From: Zelonia costaricensis
Taxonomy: Eukaryota; Euglenozoa; Kinetoplastea; Trypanosomatida; Trypanosomatidae
Direction of reading: 5' to 3'
Assembly (NCBI GenBank): GCA_030849075.1
Contig: JASAOO010003561.1
Location: 62,001-126,000 of the forward strand
Length of the DNA stretch: 64,000 nucleotides
Below the pieces are notes generated by a model that did no database searches, was not told the DNA's origin, and worked only from the letters and a program-made list of their open reading frames with translations. A program made the translations under genes and the position numbers. Numbering within the stretch: the first letter of the stretch is position 1; each line of letters begins with the position of its first letter. Below, piece by piece: positions 38,324 through 50,100 of the stretch.

Positions 38324-38801
38324 CAGCTGACAGCGGACACGAGCTGGGCGTGTTGGCGCGCGGGTGTTCGTTTCTAAGTAACGTGTAACAGGCGTGCTCC
38401 GCGCGCCCTCGCTTCTTATTCCGGGAACTTTGATTCACGCAACGTCAACTGGCGCGACCACGTCGGACTCGAGCAGTGTAGGTTGGGTGTCGCGGTGGCA
38501 GATCCCGTGTGCCGTGGATGCGCACGTTCGCGTGGCGAACTCTCTTCCGCCGGTAACCTCTTTTTTGTGCACGTGCATCCCTCCACCTTGTCCACACCAC
38601 CCGCTCTCGCCTCCTTTCCCCTCCACCCCCCCCTGCCCTCGCCTCGACGCGTCGTGCGACACTTCGCCGACGGTGTATGCGCTTGCCGATACTGCGCCAG
38701 TGGCGAAGCGCGTACACGACGCACGGAGGCTAACACTGGTCTCCAGTAGCCCTTCCCACACACCTTCACGACTTTGTCTGCGGGCATGTCGACGGTCTTC
38801 C
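38324..38801. other. Intergenic region / UTRs with upstream ATGs
   Basis: About 0.5 kb, CT-rich around 38575-38645. AG candidates after the tract are at 38745-38746 and 38748-38749. ATGs at 38673 and 38786 precede the chosen start; the latter is out of frame and overlaps the coding region. Confidence 0.5.
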
Positions 38802-41618
38802 ATGCGCACTTCACAGCGCCTCCCGCCGCTCACCACGGTCGCTCGCATGGCAGCCCCGTGCTGCTTGCGCCTCCGACAAGTATGTGCCGCAGCGCCGTGG
38901 CCCTGTGCCGGTTTTGGTGTGCAGACGCCGCAGCGCGGCATCGCCTTGACGTCGACGCCGCCATGCCGATTTTTCTCGAGTGGTCTGCGCTCGCCAGCCC
39001 CTTCACCGTCCAATGCCGATAGGGCCTCGCCGCAACACAGGCAGCAGCCGCACGCGTCGAGCTCACACGCCCGCGCGCGTCGTCGCACGCCGGCCTCGGC
39101 GCAGGCGCCTGCGGAGCCCTACACCTTCCCCGTGGGGCGCGCGCTCCGGTACGTGCAGCTGGGCCGCCGCTACCACCACCGCACCGAGGGCCCTGCGGAG
39201 CTGCAAGAGTGGTTGAGCGAGGCGGACGTTGCCATGTTTGCCGCGGACGCCGACTCGGGCGACAGACAGGACGGCTCGGCTGCTGCAGACAGCCAGCACC
39301 TCGTGGCGGAGGTGTCGAGCTTTGCCAAGTACCACGCGCACCACGTGCTGACAGAGTTCAAAGCGCTGCGCTGCCGCATTGCTGCCGCGGCAGCGGCGGA
39401 GGAGCCGCGGGCGGGGACGACCGCAGGAGGCGCCCGGCCACGAGCTGCAGCACCAGCGCGTGAGTCTACCGAGAGAACCCGCCGGGGGGAGGGAGGCAAG
39501 AAGACGCAGAGTGCGGCTTCACGACCGCATTCGTCTGCTGCCACGCCCACCGCGCCCCCAGCGCTATCAGCGGAAGCCGTGACCGCCCTCACCCACGCCC
39601 TCTTCTCCGCCGCGGTGCTACTGCACGTCAGTGGTTTGTTCAGCGTGGCCGACGCGCACGTGGAGCGGCTGCTGGAGGTGTGCTTCTCCGCGTCCATCTT
39701 TCTAGCGCAGGACGCCGCCACCGCCGCGGCACGGACGCGTCAGCAGCAGCAGCAGCAGCAGCAGCGCCAGCAGAGGGGCCGGCGCGGGAACAAGACCGCT
39801 GCACCTGCGGGTATCCCTGCTAGCAGCCCCCCAAGTGCGGATGGTGGCACGCCTACGTGCACCCCCTCGCCAGCGCGCTCGCCAGACAGCGGGCACGTGC
39901 AGCTGCACTCGGTCCTGTACTCCGTTGTTCACTTTGCGGCCGGGGTGCAGCACTGGGGCCTCCTCGATCACATCGGCGCCCTGCAGAATGTGCGTGGGAC
40001 GCAGCGGCCCTATGAACGCCTTCTGCAGGCCCACGCGGCGCTGCTGGGTGAGCAGGCACGCGGCGCTGTAGAGCCCGTCGTCTGGAGCGAGCTGATGGCG
40101 CTGAAGGCTGGCCGCCGCGCCGCGCCTGTGCGGGATGCGTGGTTCATGGGCAGCGACGCAGCTCTCTACGTAAAGCTGTTCGACTCCACGTCGCGGTCGG
40201 CTGAGGAGTTGCTGGCGGAGTCGGTGCCGACGCGACTGCAGCAGCGCCGCTTGCAGCTGCTCCCGCTGCTGTGGCTCTCCCTCCTGGCCGCCCGCCTGCA
40301 GGCGACCGCCGCGGCGGGGCGTGCGGGGCGCGACGCGACGCGCCTCTCCCTCCGCTACGCCTTCGTGGCGGTGCTGCCGCTGTTTGCGAAGGAGGCCCGC
40401 CTCGACGTGACTGCGTGGGCCATGCTGCATCTCCTGTACCTCCCCCACCGCTCGCCGCAGCTACCCTGTGGCGGCACGCGAGCGAAACACGAGACGGCGG
40501 CAGTACCCGGCGTGGTCGACACCGCCTGCGCCAGCCTCACAGAGGTCTGCGCGCTCCTGGCTCACGTGGAGCGCGACGGCGCCATGACAGAGCTCGCAGC
40601 AGGCCTCCCGATCAAGCGCGGTGTGCTCGTGTCCGCGAGAGACGTCGCTGACGCACACGTCTGCTTTCACCTCGCCTCCTTCCTGCGGCGTTGGCTGGAC
40701 GCCACCTCATCGATGTCTGCTACGCAGCCCGCCGCGGGCCACAACCCACGCCGCGGGACGCGGGAGGACGCATGGGCCGCCTCTCGCACTATACGCAACG
40801 CCGGCGAACTCTACCGTGCCGTTCTGAACGTTCCCGTGTGTGCCCTCTTCTTGCCCACTTCCGCCGCCACCGCGACGGCCTCGCACGCTACACAACCGTC
40901 TGCGCCGCAGACACCGGCGCCTCTGACCGTGACAGCCGAGGGCGTCCGGCTTGTGAACCGACTGCTGCTGCGCGTGCTGCTGCAGTGGCGGTGCGATGGA
41001 CGAGGGTGGCGCGTGGCGGCTGGGCAAGCCAGCGGCGGCGGCAGCAGCCACGAGGTTCTCGAGAGTGAGGCGGGCGCCCTGCTTGACGCGGAGGGCAACC
41101 CCGAACACGTATTCACTGTGCAGACCGCGAAGGCGCTCCCGCTGTCTCGAGTAGGACGTCCGGCGGTGCCCATTCCATCGGCGGCAGACAGTCGAGCGCA
41201 GTGGGAGCGCGAGGTGGTGTGTGTGCTCAAGGCCCTCCATCACCTGCAGACGCTGTTGCGAGTTGCCGACCAGACGGCGTGTGGAGGGGTACGAGCGCAT
41301 CTTCTAGTTGGCCCCACCGTGCAGGCCGTGGCCTGGGCCTTGACCGTGCAGCTGGGCAACGCACTCCTGCCGTGGCGACTCGTGCTCCTCCACACGGCGG
41401 CGCTGGTGCCGACGCCAACGGAGGTGCGGCTGCTCGAAGCCCTCGACATCGCCGTGAGAGGCGTCCTCGCCGTGCCGCTCCCTGCCTGCCCGGACACGCA
41501 CAAAGCTGGAGGACATTCGTTGTCTGCTACGGAGACTCTGCCCGCGTCATACCGAACATCGATGCAAGCGCTCCTTCCTCAGCGGACGCCGTCTTGCGCA
41601 CACGCCACGTGCGGCTGA
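38802..41618 (+). CDS. Hypothetical protein, possibly mitochondrial, helical
   Basis: 938 residues. The N-terminus (MRTSQRLPPLTTVARMAAPC, then CLRLRQ) is basic and acid-free, as in mitochondrial presequences. The in-frame ATG at 38847 is an alternative start. After a Ser/Arg/His-rich linker the protein is mainly helical with many Leu/Ala-rich segments, e.g. ALTHALFSAAVLLHVSGLFS and LLPLLWLSLLAARLQATAA. These are probably amphipathic rather than membrane spans. A Gln run encoded by CAG repeats (39741-39774) sits at ~315-325. The helical-repeat appearance could be a PPR-like or other solenoid protein of mitochondrial RNA metabolism, but no repeat consensus could be fixed. Function unknown. Confidence 0.65.
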   Translation: MRTSQRLPPLTTVARMAAPCCLRLRQVCAAAPWPCAGFGVQTPQRGIALTSTPPCRFFSSGLRSPAPSPSNADRASPQHRQQPHASSSHARARRRTPASAQAPAEPYTFPVGRALRYVQLGRRYHHRTEGPAELQEWLSEADVAMFAADADSGDRQDGSAAADSQHLVAEVSSFAKYHAHHVLTEFKALRCRIAAAAAAEEPRAGTTAGGARPRAAAPARESTERTRRGEGGKKTQSAASRPHSSAATPTAPPALSAEAVTALTHALFSAAVLLHVSGLFSVADAHVERLLEVCFSASIFLAQDAATAAARTRQQQQQQQQRQQRGRRGNKTAAPAGIPASSPPSADGGTPTCTPSPARSPDSGHVQLHSVLYSVVHFAAGVQHWGLLDHIGALQNVRGTQRPYERLLQAHAALLGEQARGAVEPVVWSELMALKAGRRAAPVRDAWFMGSDAALYVKLFDSTSRSAEELLAESVPTRLQQRRLQLLPLLWLSLLAARLQATAAAGRAGRDATRLSLRYAFVAVLPLFAKEARLDVTAWAMLHLLYLPHRSPQLPCGGTRAKHETAAVPGVVDTACASLTEVCALLAHVERDGAMTELAAGLPIKRGVLVSARDVADAHVCFHLASFLRRWLDATSSMSATQPAAGHNPRRGTREDAWAASRTIRNAGELYRAVLNVPVCALFLPTSAATATASHATQPSAPQTPAPLTVTAEGVRLVNRLLLRVLLQWRCDGRGWRVAAGQASGGGSSHEVLESEAGALLDAEGNPEHVFTVQTAKALPLSRVGRPAVPIPSAADSRAQWEREVVCVLKALHHLQTLLRVADQTACGGVRAHLLVGPTVQAVAWALTVQLGNALLPWRLVLLHTAALVPTPTEVRLLEALDIAVRGVLAVPLPACPDTHKAGGHSLSATETLPASYRTSMQALLPQRTPSCAHATCG
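39741..39774 (+). repeat. CAG repeat coding for a Gln run
   Basis: Eight CAG codons, an Arg codon, then two more CAG inside the 938-residue protein gene. Confidence 0.9.
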
Positions 41619-42956
41619 CGGCTGTCCTTTTTTGGAAAGAGAAGAAAGACAACGCAATGCCAAAGCAAAGCACACCGCCTCACTGCGAAACACAAGAGAG
41701 GAAAGAAAAAAGGGTAAGACGAGTTTCCACGCAAGGCGTTCTCAGGTAGGGGGTCCATGTGGTGCATGAGGAGGCTGCTGCAGCAGTGCTCCGCGGCAGC
41801 ATCTCCTCATCTCTTCTGCTGGTGCAACATGTGGGCGAAGAAGCGCCACCGATTCTTGCGCTCGCTTTCAACACACGCAGCCACGCACGCACTGCTACGC
41901 CCGCGCGACGGCGTTGACGAGAGAGCTCACACACACAATCTCTCTCTTCGCCGGTGTTCTGCCGCCCCTCACCCCCCACTTTATGACGTGCACCTCTCTC
42001 TCTCTCTCTGGCTCATTTGATCTTCTGGGCGACCGCATACGTCAACACACATACACACACACGCACAAACGTTGATAACACGTGCGCGATGTCCTTGGTT
42101 TTGCGTGATGACAACGGCGCTACACCCCCTCCCCCCAAAAACGCAAACAATACCACATGTAACCGAACGCCGCCCTAGTTTGCACGTGAAGCTGCGCAAA
42201 CACACACCCGCACACTCACACAGGTGTACGAAGGATACGGACCGAATCAAAAGAAAGAAAAGTACGTGTGTGCGCGCGTGTGTACTGCCGGTGCGCGCGT
42301 GCTGCTGACCCTGTTGGTTGGCACAGCCGTCAAAGCTGTTGGCGCGACAGGGGTCTCTTTCTCCATCTCTCTCACATATCCTCTTCGTCTGGTTCCCTTC
42401 TTCCCTAAAGCGCTTGTGCGCTCTTGAGCATCGGCAGAGCCTCACCACTCCTGCAGAACGTCGCTTCCTTCTCTTCTTTCTCCCGCCGCACGTCGTCTCG
42501 ACGCTGCTGTGCGGCGTGCCAACTCGTCTGCGCCTTTAACAGCCTCCCCACGCTTACTTCCAGCTGCCTGACTGGCATCTCCCTGCCCTGCTCTCTCCTC
42601 CTCCTCCCCCTCCTGCATCTTGTATCCGCTATCTTACCTTGCTCGCTCTCGGTGTACAAGGGGTGGCCGTAGGCTTTGTCTGTCGGTCCATTCGTGTGCG
42701 TCGGATCGTGTCTGACGCGATCCCAGTGTGTGTTCGTGTGTGTGTGTGTGTACGCGTGTCGTTGTGTCCGTCGCTCGCTCCAGCTTGTTGAAAGGGAGAC
42801 GAAAGAGAAGAACGCCAGCTGCACTACCTTTTTAGAAGGCGGTTTTTGCGGCTCGAGGGTTCTGCGTCGGTGTCCCCGACGCAAGCGCACGCGTTTATCC
42901 TTACTCTATCTCCCCCCATTCTCTCCCCCTCCATCTCCGTCGACTCGCGTGTTGTG

Positions 42957-42960
<4 letters not shown>

Positions 42961-42994
<34 letters not shown>
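42961..42994 (+). repeat. TG/GT microsatellite
   Basis: Perfect (GT)17 run in the gene-free region. Confidence 0.95.
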
Positions 42995-42996
<2 letters not shown>

Positions 42997-43864
42997 CTCA
43001 GTGCCTGTGCGTGTGGCGTGCACTTCCACTTTCTTTCTCTCCACTCTTCTCGCCCCTGTGTCCCTCTTTCCCCGCGCCCCCTCCGCCCCCACTTGTGTGT
43101 GCGTCGCTGTGCGTTCCTTTGTTTGCTTCCGTCTGCGAGACGCCTGTGGCGTTTGCGTGTCTTTCTGTGGGCCCTGACACCCCTCCGCTCACGGCTTTCC
43201 CCCCTTCTCTTTCCGTCTCCCTTTTTCTCTTCGATTTCTTCCGCTGTTGCCCCTCCCCCCTCTCTCCCTCCGCACTGTCGCGTACGTCGTCGCGCGCGTG
43301 CCTGTCTCTGTCCGTCCTGGTCGTAGAGCGGCACTCCGTTGTTGCTGCGACAGCGTGGGTGCGTTTGTGTTGCCGGCTTTTGACACAGGCGCGTTGTCGT
43401 GTGACCGCATCGAGCTTTCTCCGTCCTCGTACCCATCTCTCCCTCCCTGAGTCCTCGCCACTCTTTGCGTGAGCTCCCCACGATACGAACCGCTCCTTTG
43501 TTTTTCTCTTTTCTCTTCGTGCGCCCTTCTTCAGCTCCGCGTGCATAGCGCTTCCACGCACCCCCCCCTTCCCCCCCATCCCCCCTGCGCCGCCGGTGCG
43601 TTCAGCCGAACACGCGGACACGCTGTCACAAGCGCCCCGCTCGCATACATACACCAACACACACACACACACACACTCGCCGACACGCGTCGAGCCCGTC
43701 AAAAAAGAAAAAAAAGAGAAGGGAACAACAAGAAGACCAACCAAAACGCACATTCAGCCTTCTTCACACATTCTAAAGTCCCTCCTCCCTCCCTCCTCAC
43801 CCGATTCCGCAGTGCCGCTAAGAGAAGAAAAAAAAAAAAGAGAACACGCCTAAAGCTAACTGCT

Positions 43865-43890
43865 TGTGTGTGTGTGTGTGTGTGTGTGTG
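43865..43890 (+). repeat. TG microsatellite
   Basis: Perfect (TG)13 run in the gene-free region. Confidence 0.95.
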
Positions 43891-44090
43891 AGTGCGTGTG
43901 TCTCCCGGTGTGCTCGTTTCCCACTTTCTCCCCATCACCTGTCTTCAGCACACTTCCGTCCACGCCATAGACTCTAAGAACGAGAGAGAAAAGAGTGTAC
44001 CTGCTCCACTTTTCCACCCCAACTGTGCCCGCTTTGAGCTCCGCCTCAGCACCTCCTTGTTGTCGTTGTTGTCGATCTTGTGCGCGCGTT

Positions 44091-44093
<3 letters not shown>

Positions 44094-44130
<37 letters not shown>
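44094..44130 (+). repeat. TG/GT microsatellite
   Basis: Perfect run of about 37 bases, the longest TG run in the window. Confidence 0.95.
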
Positions 44131-44133
<3 letters not shown>

Positions 44134-44939
44134 TTTCGCACGCCCGTTGCCGTCCTCCTCCTCGCACTCCACACCAGCTCCTGTCGCCTCACGTTGCTGT
44201 GGTGCCGGCGGCTCCTCCCTTCGCTTTGCTCCTGTGCCCGCTGTTTGCCCCCTTCCCCCCCTCCCCGCATCACACTGTCTTCTTAAGGAGAGGCGTGCTG
44301 CTGACTACCCTGCCGCTCCCCTTCCGACTCTCTCTCCGCGCCTACCTCGTGCGCTGCCACGTGCGCACACCATTTTCTCTTTGTTGTCGACGCCTAAACT
44401 GAGCTCCGTGTACTTCGTTCAACGCCACTCCTGCCACCGTCTTTGTTTTTCGCTTTCCGCTTCTGCCCTTCTGTGCCTCCCCTCTGCCTGTCTCTTCCTC
44501 TCTCTTGGCGTGGCTCACTTGAACGCCCTTCCGCTTGTCTTCCCCACTCCCCGTGTGGCTGGCTCTGAGACGATCCCACCCGATCGATTTGTGACAACCG
44601 TGCGTGCGTGCGTGCGTGTGTGGCCTTCGGCGCCGCCGTCTGGGTCAGTGTCCTCTCTCTCGCGACGAGGTGCTTCCTCGAAATCTCTTGTTTCTCCTCT
44701 GTCACTTCCATTTCTTACCTCATTTGTGTGTCTTCGTTTCCCTTGTTGGGTTGCAGCTCTCACCCTCCGTGCGTGCTTCCCGATCTTTCTGGCCTCCCCT
44801 CCTTCCATCCGGAACGTGGCTAACCCTCTTCACGCACCGAGCACTCTACTCCGTTCCCCCTGCTCCCTCTTCCCGGACTAGCTCGAAGACTACATTCGCT
44901 TCACCTCCTGCGCCTCGTTGTATCCGCGTGTTCGTGTGC

Positions 44940-44940
<1 letters not shown>

Positions 44941-44970
<30 letters not shown>
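44941..44970 (+). repeat. TG microsatellite
   Basis: Perfect (TG)15 run in the gene-free region. Confidence 0.95.
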
Positions 44971-44972
<2 letters not shown>

Positions 44973-45103
44973 TTCGTGTGCGCTGTCTCGATCTGAACGC
45001 CTCGTGGGTCCTCCTCGTCGTTTCTCCGCGTGTTGCCGCTGACACGTCCATCTCTCTCTTTCCTCTCCTCTCCTCCTCTTCCCGTGCTCTTCGTTTTTGA
45101 GTT

Positions 45104-45125
45104 TGTGTGTGTGTGTGTGTGTGTG
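45104..45125 (+). repeat. TG microsatellite
   Basis: Perfect (TG)11 run about 135 bases after the previous one. Confidence 0.9.
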
Positions 45126-45785
45126 CGTCTGTGTGTGCTGCATGGGCTTCTTTTACGTTCCCTCTTCCTTCATCCCCTTCTGCGGTCTTCCGCTGTCCCT
45201 CTCTACCGACTCGCCTCCCACCGACTCTACTCAACACACTCTCCTTACGAAGTCCACACACGCACACACACAAGAAAAAAACGAAAAAAAAAGAGAAGAC
45301 GGACAATCGTCAAACAAATTGAACTCCAACGCATAGACCAGCTGCGTGGCTGCTCGCGCGCCGTTCAGCCGCTCGGTCACTGGGAGATCTTCTTCTTTTT
45401 TTTCCCTTTGCCTTCCGTCTTCATTCTTCTTGTGTCCTGCCACTGCATTCCCCCGCCCCTCCCCCGCCTGTGTCTTACATCCCCGTACTCTTGTCGCTTC
45501 TCAGCTTCCTGCTCGCACACTTCATCATTCCTTCGCTTCCCTCTCCGGCCATCTATCTTCTTCTCCCCCTTCCACAACCAGCCTCCGCCGCCTGCTCCCC
45601 CTACTCTCACTAACCCACCCTTGCCACCCTCGCTTGGCTTTCTTGTTTCGTGTCTTCTTGCACCCCCTCTGCACGTGCGCGTTTCGGGTTTTCTCGCTGT
45701 CGTGGTGCCGGCGTTGGCTTCTGCGTCGAGTGTGTGTGGAAGTCCTCGAGTGGTGCTTTTTGCGTCCTAGTTCCCTCACTACCGC

Positions 45786-45808
45786 TGTGTGTGTGTGTGT
45801 GTGTGTGT
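45786..45808 (+). repeat. TG microsatellite
   Basis: Perfect TG run of about 23 bases. Confidence 0.9.
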
Positions 45809-46454
45809 CTGTGCGTACTTGCGTGTGTGTACTTGTGGTGTACCTGAGTTTGCAGAGCCGCAGTAGGTGTGGGGTGCTGGGTGCGGTGCACCGCCTCCCT
45901 TCTGCTTTGGCTCAACTGTCCAAGCTGCGTGACCGCCTTTCCGTGATTCTTGCTCTGGTGCTGACCTCATTGTGTGGTGCGTGCGTGTGCGTGTACGAGA
46001 CGCGCTGCGTCTACGCGACTCCGTTGGCGTTCTCCATTCCTTTTTATTTTTGCCTCGTTCATTGCCTGCTCCCCCCACCCTCCCAAGGCTCTTCCGCGCA
46101 TGGCCGTGACGTCGGTCGCCACCCCCTCTTCCATTGCTCACCCCGCGCGTCTGACTGGCTTTGCGTGGCAGCATTCATCCCCCCCCTCTCTCTCTCTCCT
46201 CATCGCGCGTTGTTGTTCTGGCTTTCATCTCTTCGTAAGTTGCACTTTCGAAAAGCGGCGGCTCTTTGCGATTCACCTCTCCTCTCTGTTGTGCGGCTCG
46301 GGTTGTCCTTCGGGGTAACGAAAAAAGGAGCGTAGGCCGCTCTGACACGTGCGTGACGTGCATCTCTGCATCCTTGTGTGTGCTTTCCGATCCCTTCCTG
46401 CGTCTCCACACCGCCTTCAGCCCCACTCCCCCTTCTCTCAACCCCCTCCTTCTT

Positions 46455-46482
46455 ACACACAAACACACACACACACACACAC
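46455..46482 (+). repeat. CA microsatellite
   Basis: (CA)n run with one CAAA interruption, 620 bases before the giant gene. It is the only CA run in the distal part of the gap, where the others are TG. Confidence 0.9.
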
Positions 46483-46942
46483 GACGGCCTGTCCGCGCCC
46501 CCTGAGCGGAGCTCGGTTTCACTCCCTGTCGGTGTACGCCACCCGCCCCTCCCTCCCATACTCTTGCTGCACCCCCGCCCCACTCTCACAGTTCTTTCCC
46601 TTTCCCGTCGCGGTGAACCGCACGCCACGAAGAGAGTTCGCGAGACGTCGGCCATTCGCCGTGGTTTCTTTTCTTTCACTTGGGTTCTCAGACTCCCTCC
46701 CGTTCTGCACTGCGTGCAGCTCCTCGTGTCTGTGGTGGGCGCGGTCGAGCCTAAGCAGCACCGCTGCAAAGCACCGTGACGCTCATTTATCGCGTGTGTG
46801 CTTGTGTGTGTGCGTGTGTACGCTATTGTTTACGCGCGTGTTGATTTCGTGTGTGTTGTTGCCTCGCATCGCTCTTCCTGGGTCGCCTCGCCTGTCTTTT
46901 TTCTTCCTTCTTCTGGTTCGCGGACTCAGTGTGTACAGCAAC

Positions 46943-47020
46943 TCCTCTCCCCTCCCTCCCCACCCCACCGACCTCGCACACACGGCCTCACGGTGCTCCC
47001 CACGGCTGACACGGACGCAG
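46943..47020 (+). promoter_or_regulatory. Trans-splice acceptor for the giant TPR/IQ protein gene
   Basis: C/T tract 46943-46972 followed, after a mixed stretch, by ACGCAG with AG at 47019-47020. No ATG lies between the AG and 47102, which supports the start. Confidence 0.5.
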
Positions 47021-47101
47021 GTTGAGGGGCCGGAGCGTGAGAGAGCGGGTACTTAGTTTTAGACGTTGGCCGCAGTTGTTCCGCTTTTCACGGGCAACGT
47101 C

Positions 47102-50100
47102 ATGTACGGCTTCGCTGACATGACCGACCGCACTCCCGTGAGGACCCCCGATGTGGAGGGGACTCCGACGGGTCCGACGCGCGATGCCGCACTTAATTGC
47201 TATGCGTTCTCGCCGTCATCGCTGGCGACCTCGTCCTGCTTGTCGGGCGTGGGCGCGCGTATGGCCGAGTTCGACTGCCACGTGCCGACGAAGGGCCGCA
47301 CTGCGGCCTCGCCCGAGCGCAGCAGCACCCCACCGCGTCCCTCGATTTCGGTCTCCAACCTCCGCGACTCCGACGCACCCTCGGCGGTGGCCCTCGTGAC
47401 GAGTGGCCACGTATATGACGCGGCAGCCCCGCCTGCGGCGGGGCTCAGCCGCGTGACGCCGTCCAAGGCGAGCAGCACGGTGGGCAGTGTCACGAGCAGC
47501 CGCCGCCAGCGCGCCGGGTGCCCGGTGCGTACGCCGTACGCGAACGGCGTCCTCTCCGACAGCGTCCCGAGGCGAGCAAGCGGGCGAGCACCAGCGACGC
47601 CGCATGGCGGCGGACACGAGAGTGACCACATGTACTGGCTGCAGGGCAGTCCGGTGTCCTCCATCCGAGCCAGCGACAGCCCTGCTCACCTGCAGTGGCG
47701 GAGCGGCGGCAAGCCCACCGCACTGGCCGCGGCGTCATACGCGCCGCGCCACAGTGAGCTACAGGAGGGAGCCATCAACCAGGCTGCCGTAGCCGCCACC
47801 CCGCTCTCGCCGGCCTCCTCCTCGCCGACGCTCTCTGCGCTGCTGCGTGCGTCGGAGGGCTGGCACGTGTCGCCGCCATGGAGGACCGCGCCGCAGACGG
47901 GGGCGGCAACAACAACATCAGCAGCAGCAGCAGCCCCATCGCCCGCAACCGCGGACGCCCCTGCCTCTGCATCAACCCCACTCCTAGAGCGGCGCACCGC
48001 CACGTCCCGCAGCGATGGCGATGTCGCGGCTCTGCGCTCGCACCTCCACGCGCTGTTGGCGCAGCGGGAGAGCGCCGCGTCCGCGGGGGCCCCCGCTGGC
48101 GGTGCTGCCACTGGCGTTGCGGCTGGCGCAGCGACGGTGCTCGACCGTGACCGCGTGGCGTCGCGTCCCATTGACGGGCCCGCGAGTTGGCGCGCGGACC
48201 CGTCGCTCGTCCTGCCGCGAGATGTGCCGGTGCTGGTGGAGATGGAGCGTGCGGTGCCCGTGCAACCGCGACTCAACCGTCCGGCGCCGCTGCTGGATGT
48301 CACGGCGGCCGCGTACACCAGCGACTTCCCCTCTCCGCTGCCGGGCCGCCCCGTGCTGTCTTCGTCCTCGTCGACGCCTGCCAACGCGACGCACGCACGG
48401 GCGAACGGGGCCGCCGCCGCGCCCCCGCTGCACCCTGCAGACGGCTTTGCACCACGCCCGGCAGGCGCGCACCACCACCACCACCTCCACTACCACCATC
48501 TGCACCCACAAGCGCCGCGGAGCTACCCCCACCAGTACCACGACCACGAGATGCCTCAGCCGCCTCTCTCCCGCACGGCACGCGACCCCGGGCCGAGTGC
48601 GTCGCCGAGCGTGGGGCACAGCGGCCGCGTTCGCCAAGACGTGCGTCAGGGGCGTGCGCAGCAGGAGTTCGACGCCGAGGCGAGCCAGCTGGCCCAGCAG
48701 CTGGACGAGCAGCTCGCGCTCGTGTTCTCACTCATGCGACGCGTTATGGTGCTCGATGCGCAGCTGGCTGCCTACCCGAGCGACGTCGCCGGCGGCGCCG
48801 CCGTCCACCTCAGCCTCTCCGGCAGCTTCGCCGACGCCACCGAGTACCGGGAGTCGCTCGTGGGGCGGCTCGAGGACAGCGAGGCCGCCACGGTGGCAAC
48901 GGCGCTGCGTTTTGTTGAGCTTGCCAACCGGCACGCGCTGGAGTGGATGAACCAGGGCCACTACTCCGCCGCCCTGCAGCTGCTGCGCCGCGCCGACGGC
49001 CTGCTGCGTCAGGACGCGGGACGGCTGTTCCGCTACCTGCCAGACCCCGCGGAGCTGGATCACCCCGCGGGCCATGGCGCGGAGAGGGGGGCTGCCGCGG
49101 ATGGGCACGTGCACGCGGGCAGCGGCAGCAGTGCAGGCAGGGTCGGTGGCGGCACGCGGCAAGAGGCTTCTGCATCGCACGGCGGTCTGGCCGCGGCGGT
49201 GCCGCGTGGCCCCACGCACGCCGACGTGAAGGGTGCTCTTCCGCTTTCCACGAGTGACAGCGGGGCTAGCTCGAACCACATCAGCAGCAGCGACGGCAAC
49301 GTGCGCAGCATCAACGTCCCCTTCTTCTCCCCTTCGCAGGAGCCGCGCCGGCTGAAGGCGGCGGCCGCGGTGGAGCACAACCTCGGCATCTATCACTTCA
49401 AGCTGGGCGAGTACGCCCTGGCAGCGGCCCGCTTTGCCCGCACCGCGGCGCTGGAGGAGGAGCTGGGGGCCTCGGGGGTGGGCATCACGTATTTCAACAT
49501 GGCGCAGGCCCAGCACGGGATGCGGCAGCTGAGTGAGGCGCTGCGGTACGCAGAGCTGGCCGAGGAGGCGGTGGAGCGGCAGGTGTTCGTGACCAAGGAC
49601 AAGGCAACGCACATGCGGCGACGCCTCGCGCAGACGCGTGCGTTTGTGACCGACGACGTCGCCGGCCTTGAGGACGGCGCGCGCGCGCTGGAGTCGGCGC
49701 AGGAGGAGGGCGGCGAGACGGAGCAGGCGCTGATACGGACGTGGCTGCAGTGGCGGGAGAGTGTGTGCTTCATGTCGTACGTGAAGCAGACACACGCTCA
49801 GTGGCTGGAGGAGATGAGGCTGTACAAGGCGGCCTACCAGCACTACCTGCAGGCACACCGCTGGCTCCTCTCCGTGCCCCGCCTCGCCCCGGAGGAGCAG
49901 GAACGAGCTCAGACGCTGAAGCAGTTCATGGCAACCGCAAAGCGGCACTGGCGCAGGGAGGAGGTGGAGCAGGAGCTCTACCATCACCCCATTCGAACTC
50001 CGTCCGCGTCGCATGAGGCGGGCGCAGCGGTGGGGCCCCGCCCCGGAAGTCGCCACCGCGCACGCCTGCATCCGCACAACCGTGCCCGACTTTCCACTTC

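Larger units (their letters stand above)
41619..47101. other. Long gene-free, pyrimidine-rich region with many TG runs
   Basis: About 5.5 kb, by far the longest gap in the window, flanked by + strand genes on both sides. The + strand is strongly C/T-rich from ~42330 onward. Open frames of 200-330 codons occur (for example 43892-44881 and 45346-46335), but they encode Ser/Pro/Leu/Cys/Phe-rich peptides dictated by the CT and TG bias. They have no ordered domain. I see no tRNA-like box or other RNA gene. It may be long UTR sequence, a lost-gene remnant or an untested ncRNA locus. Confidence 0.6.

Noticed and set aside
43892..44881. 330-codon open frame on + strand in the long gap
   Set aside because: Composition is Ser/Leu/Pro/Cys/Val-rich and reads through (TG)n and CT tracts; no ordered domain, no resemblance to a family. 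It is a by-product of pyrimidine bias.
45346..46335. 330-codon open frame on + strand in the long gap
   Set aside because: Same low-complexity character (Ser/Leu/Phe/Cys/Val) and overlapping open frames in other phases; no acceptor-ATG geometry that favours it.
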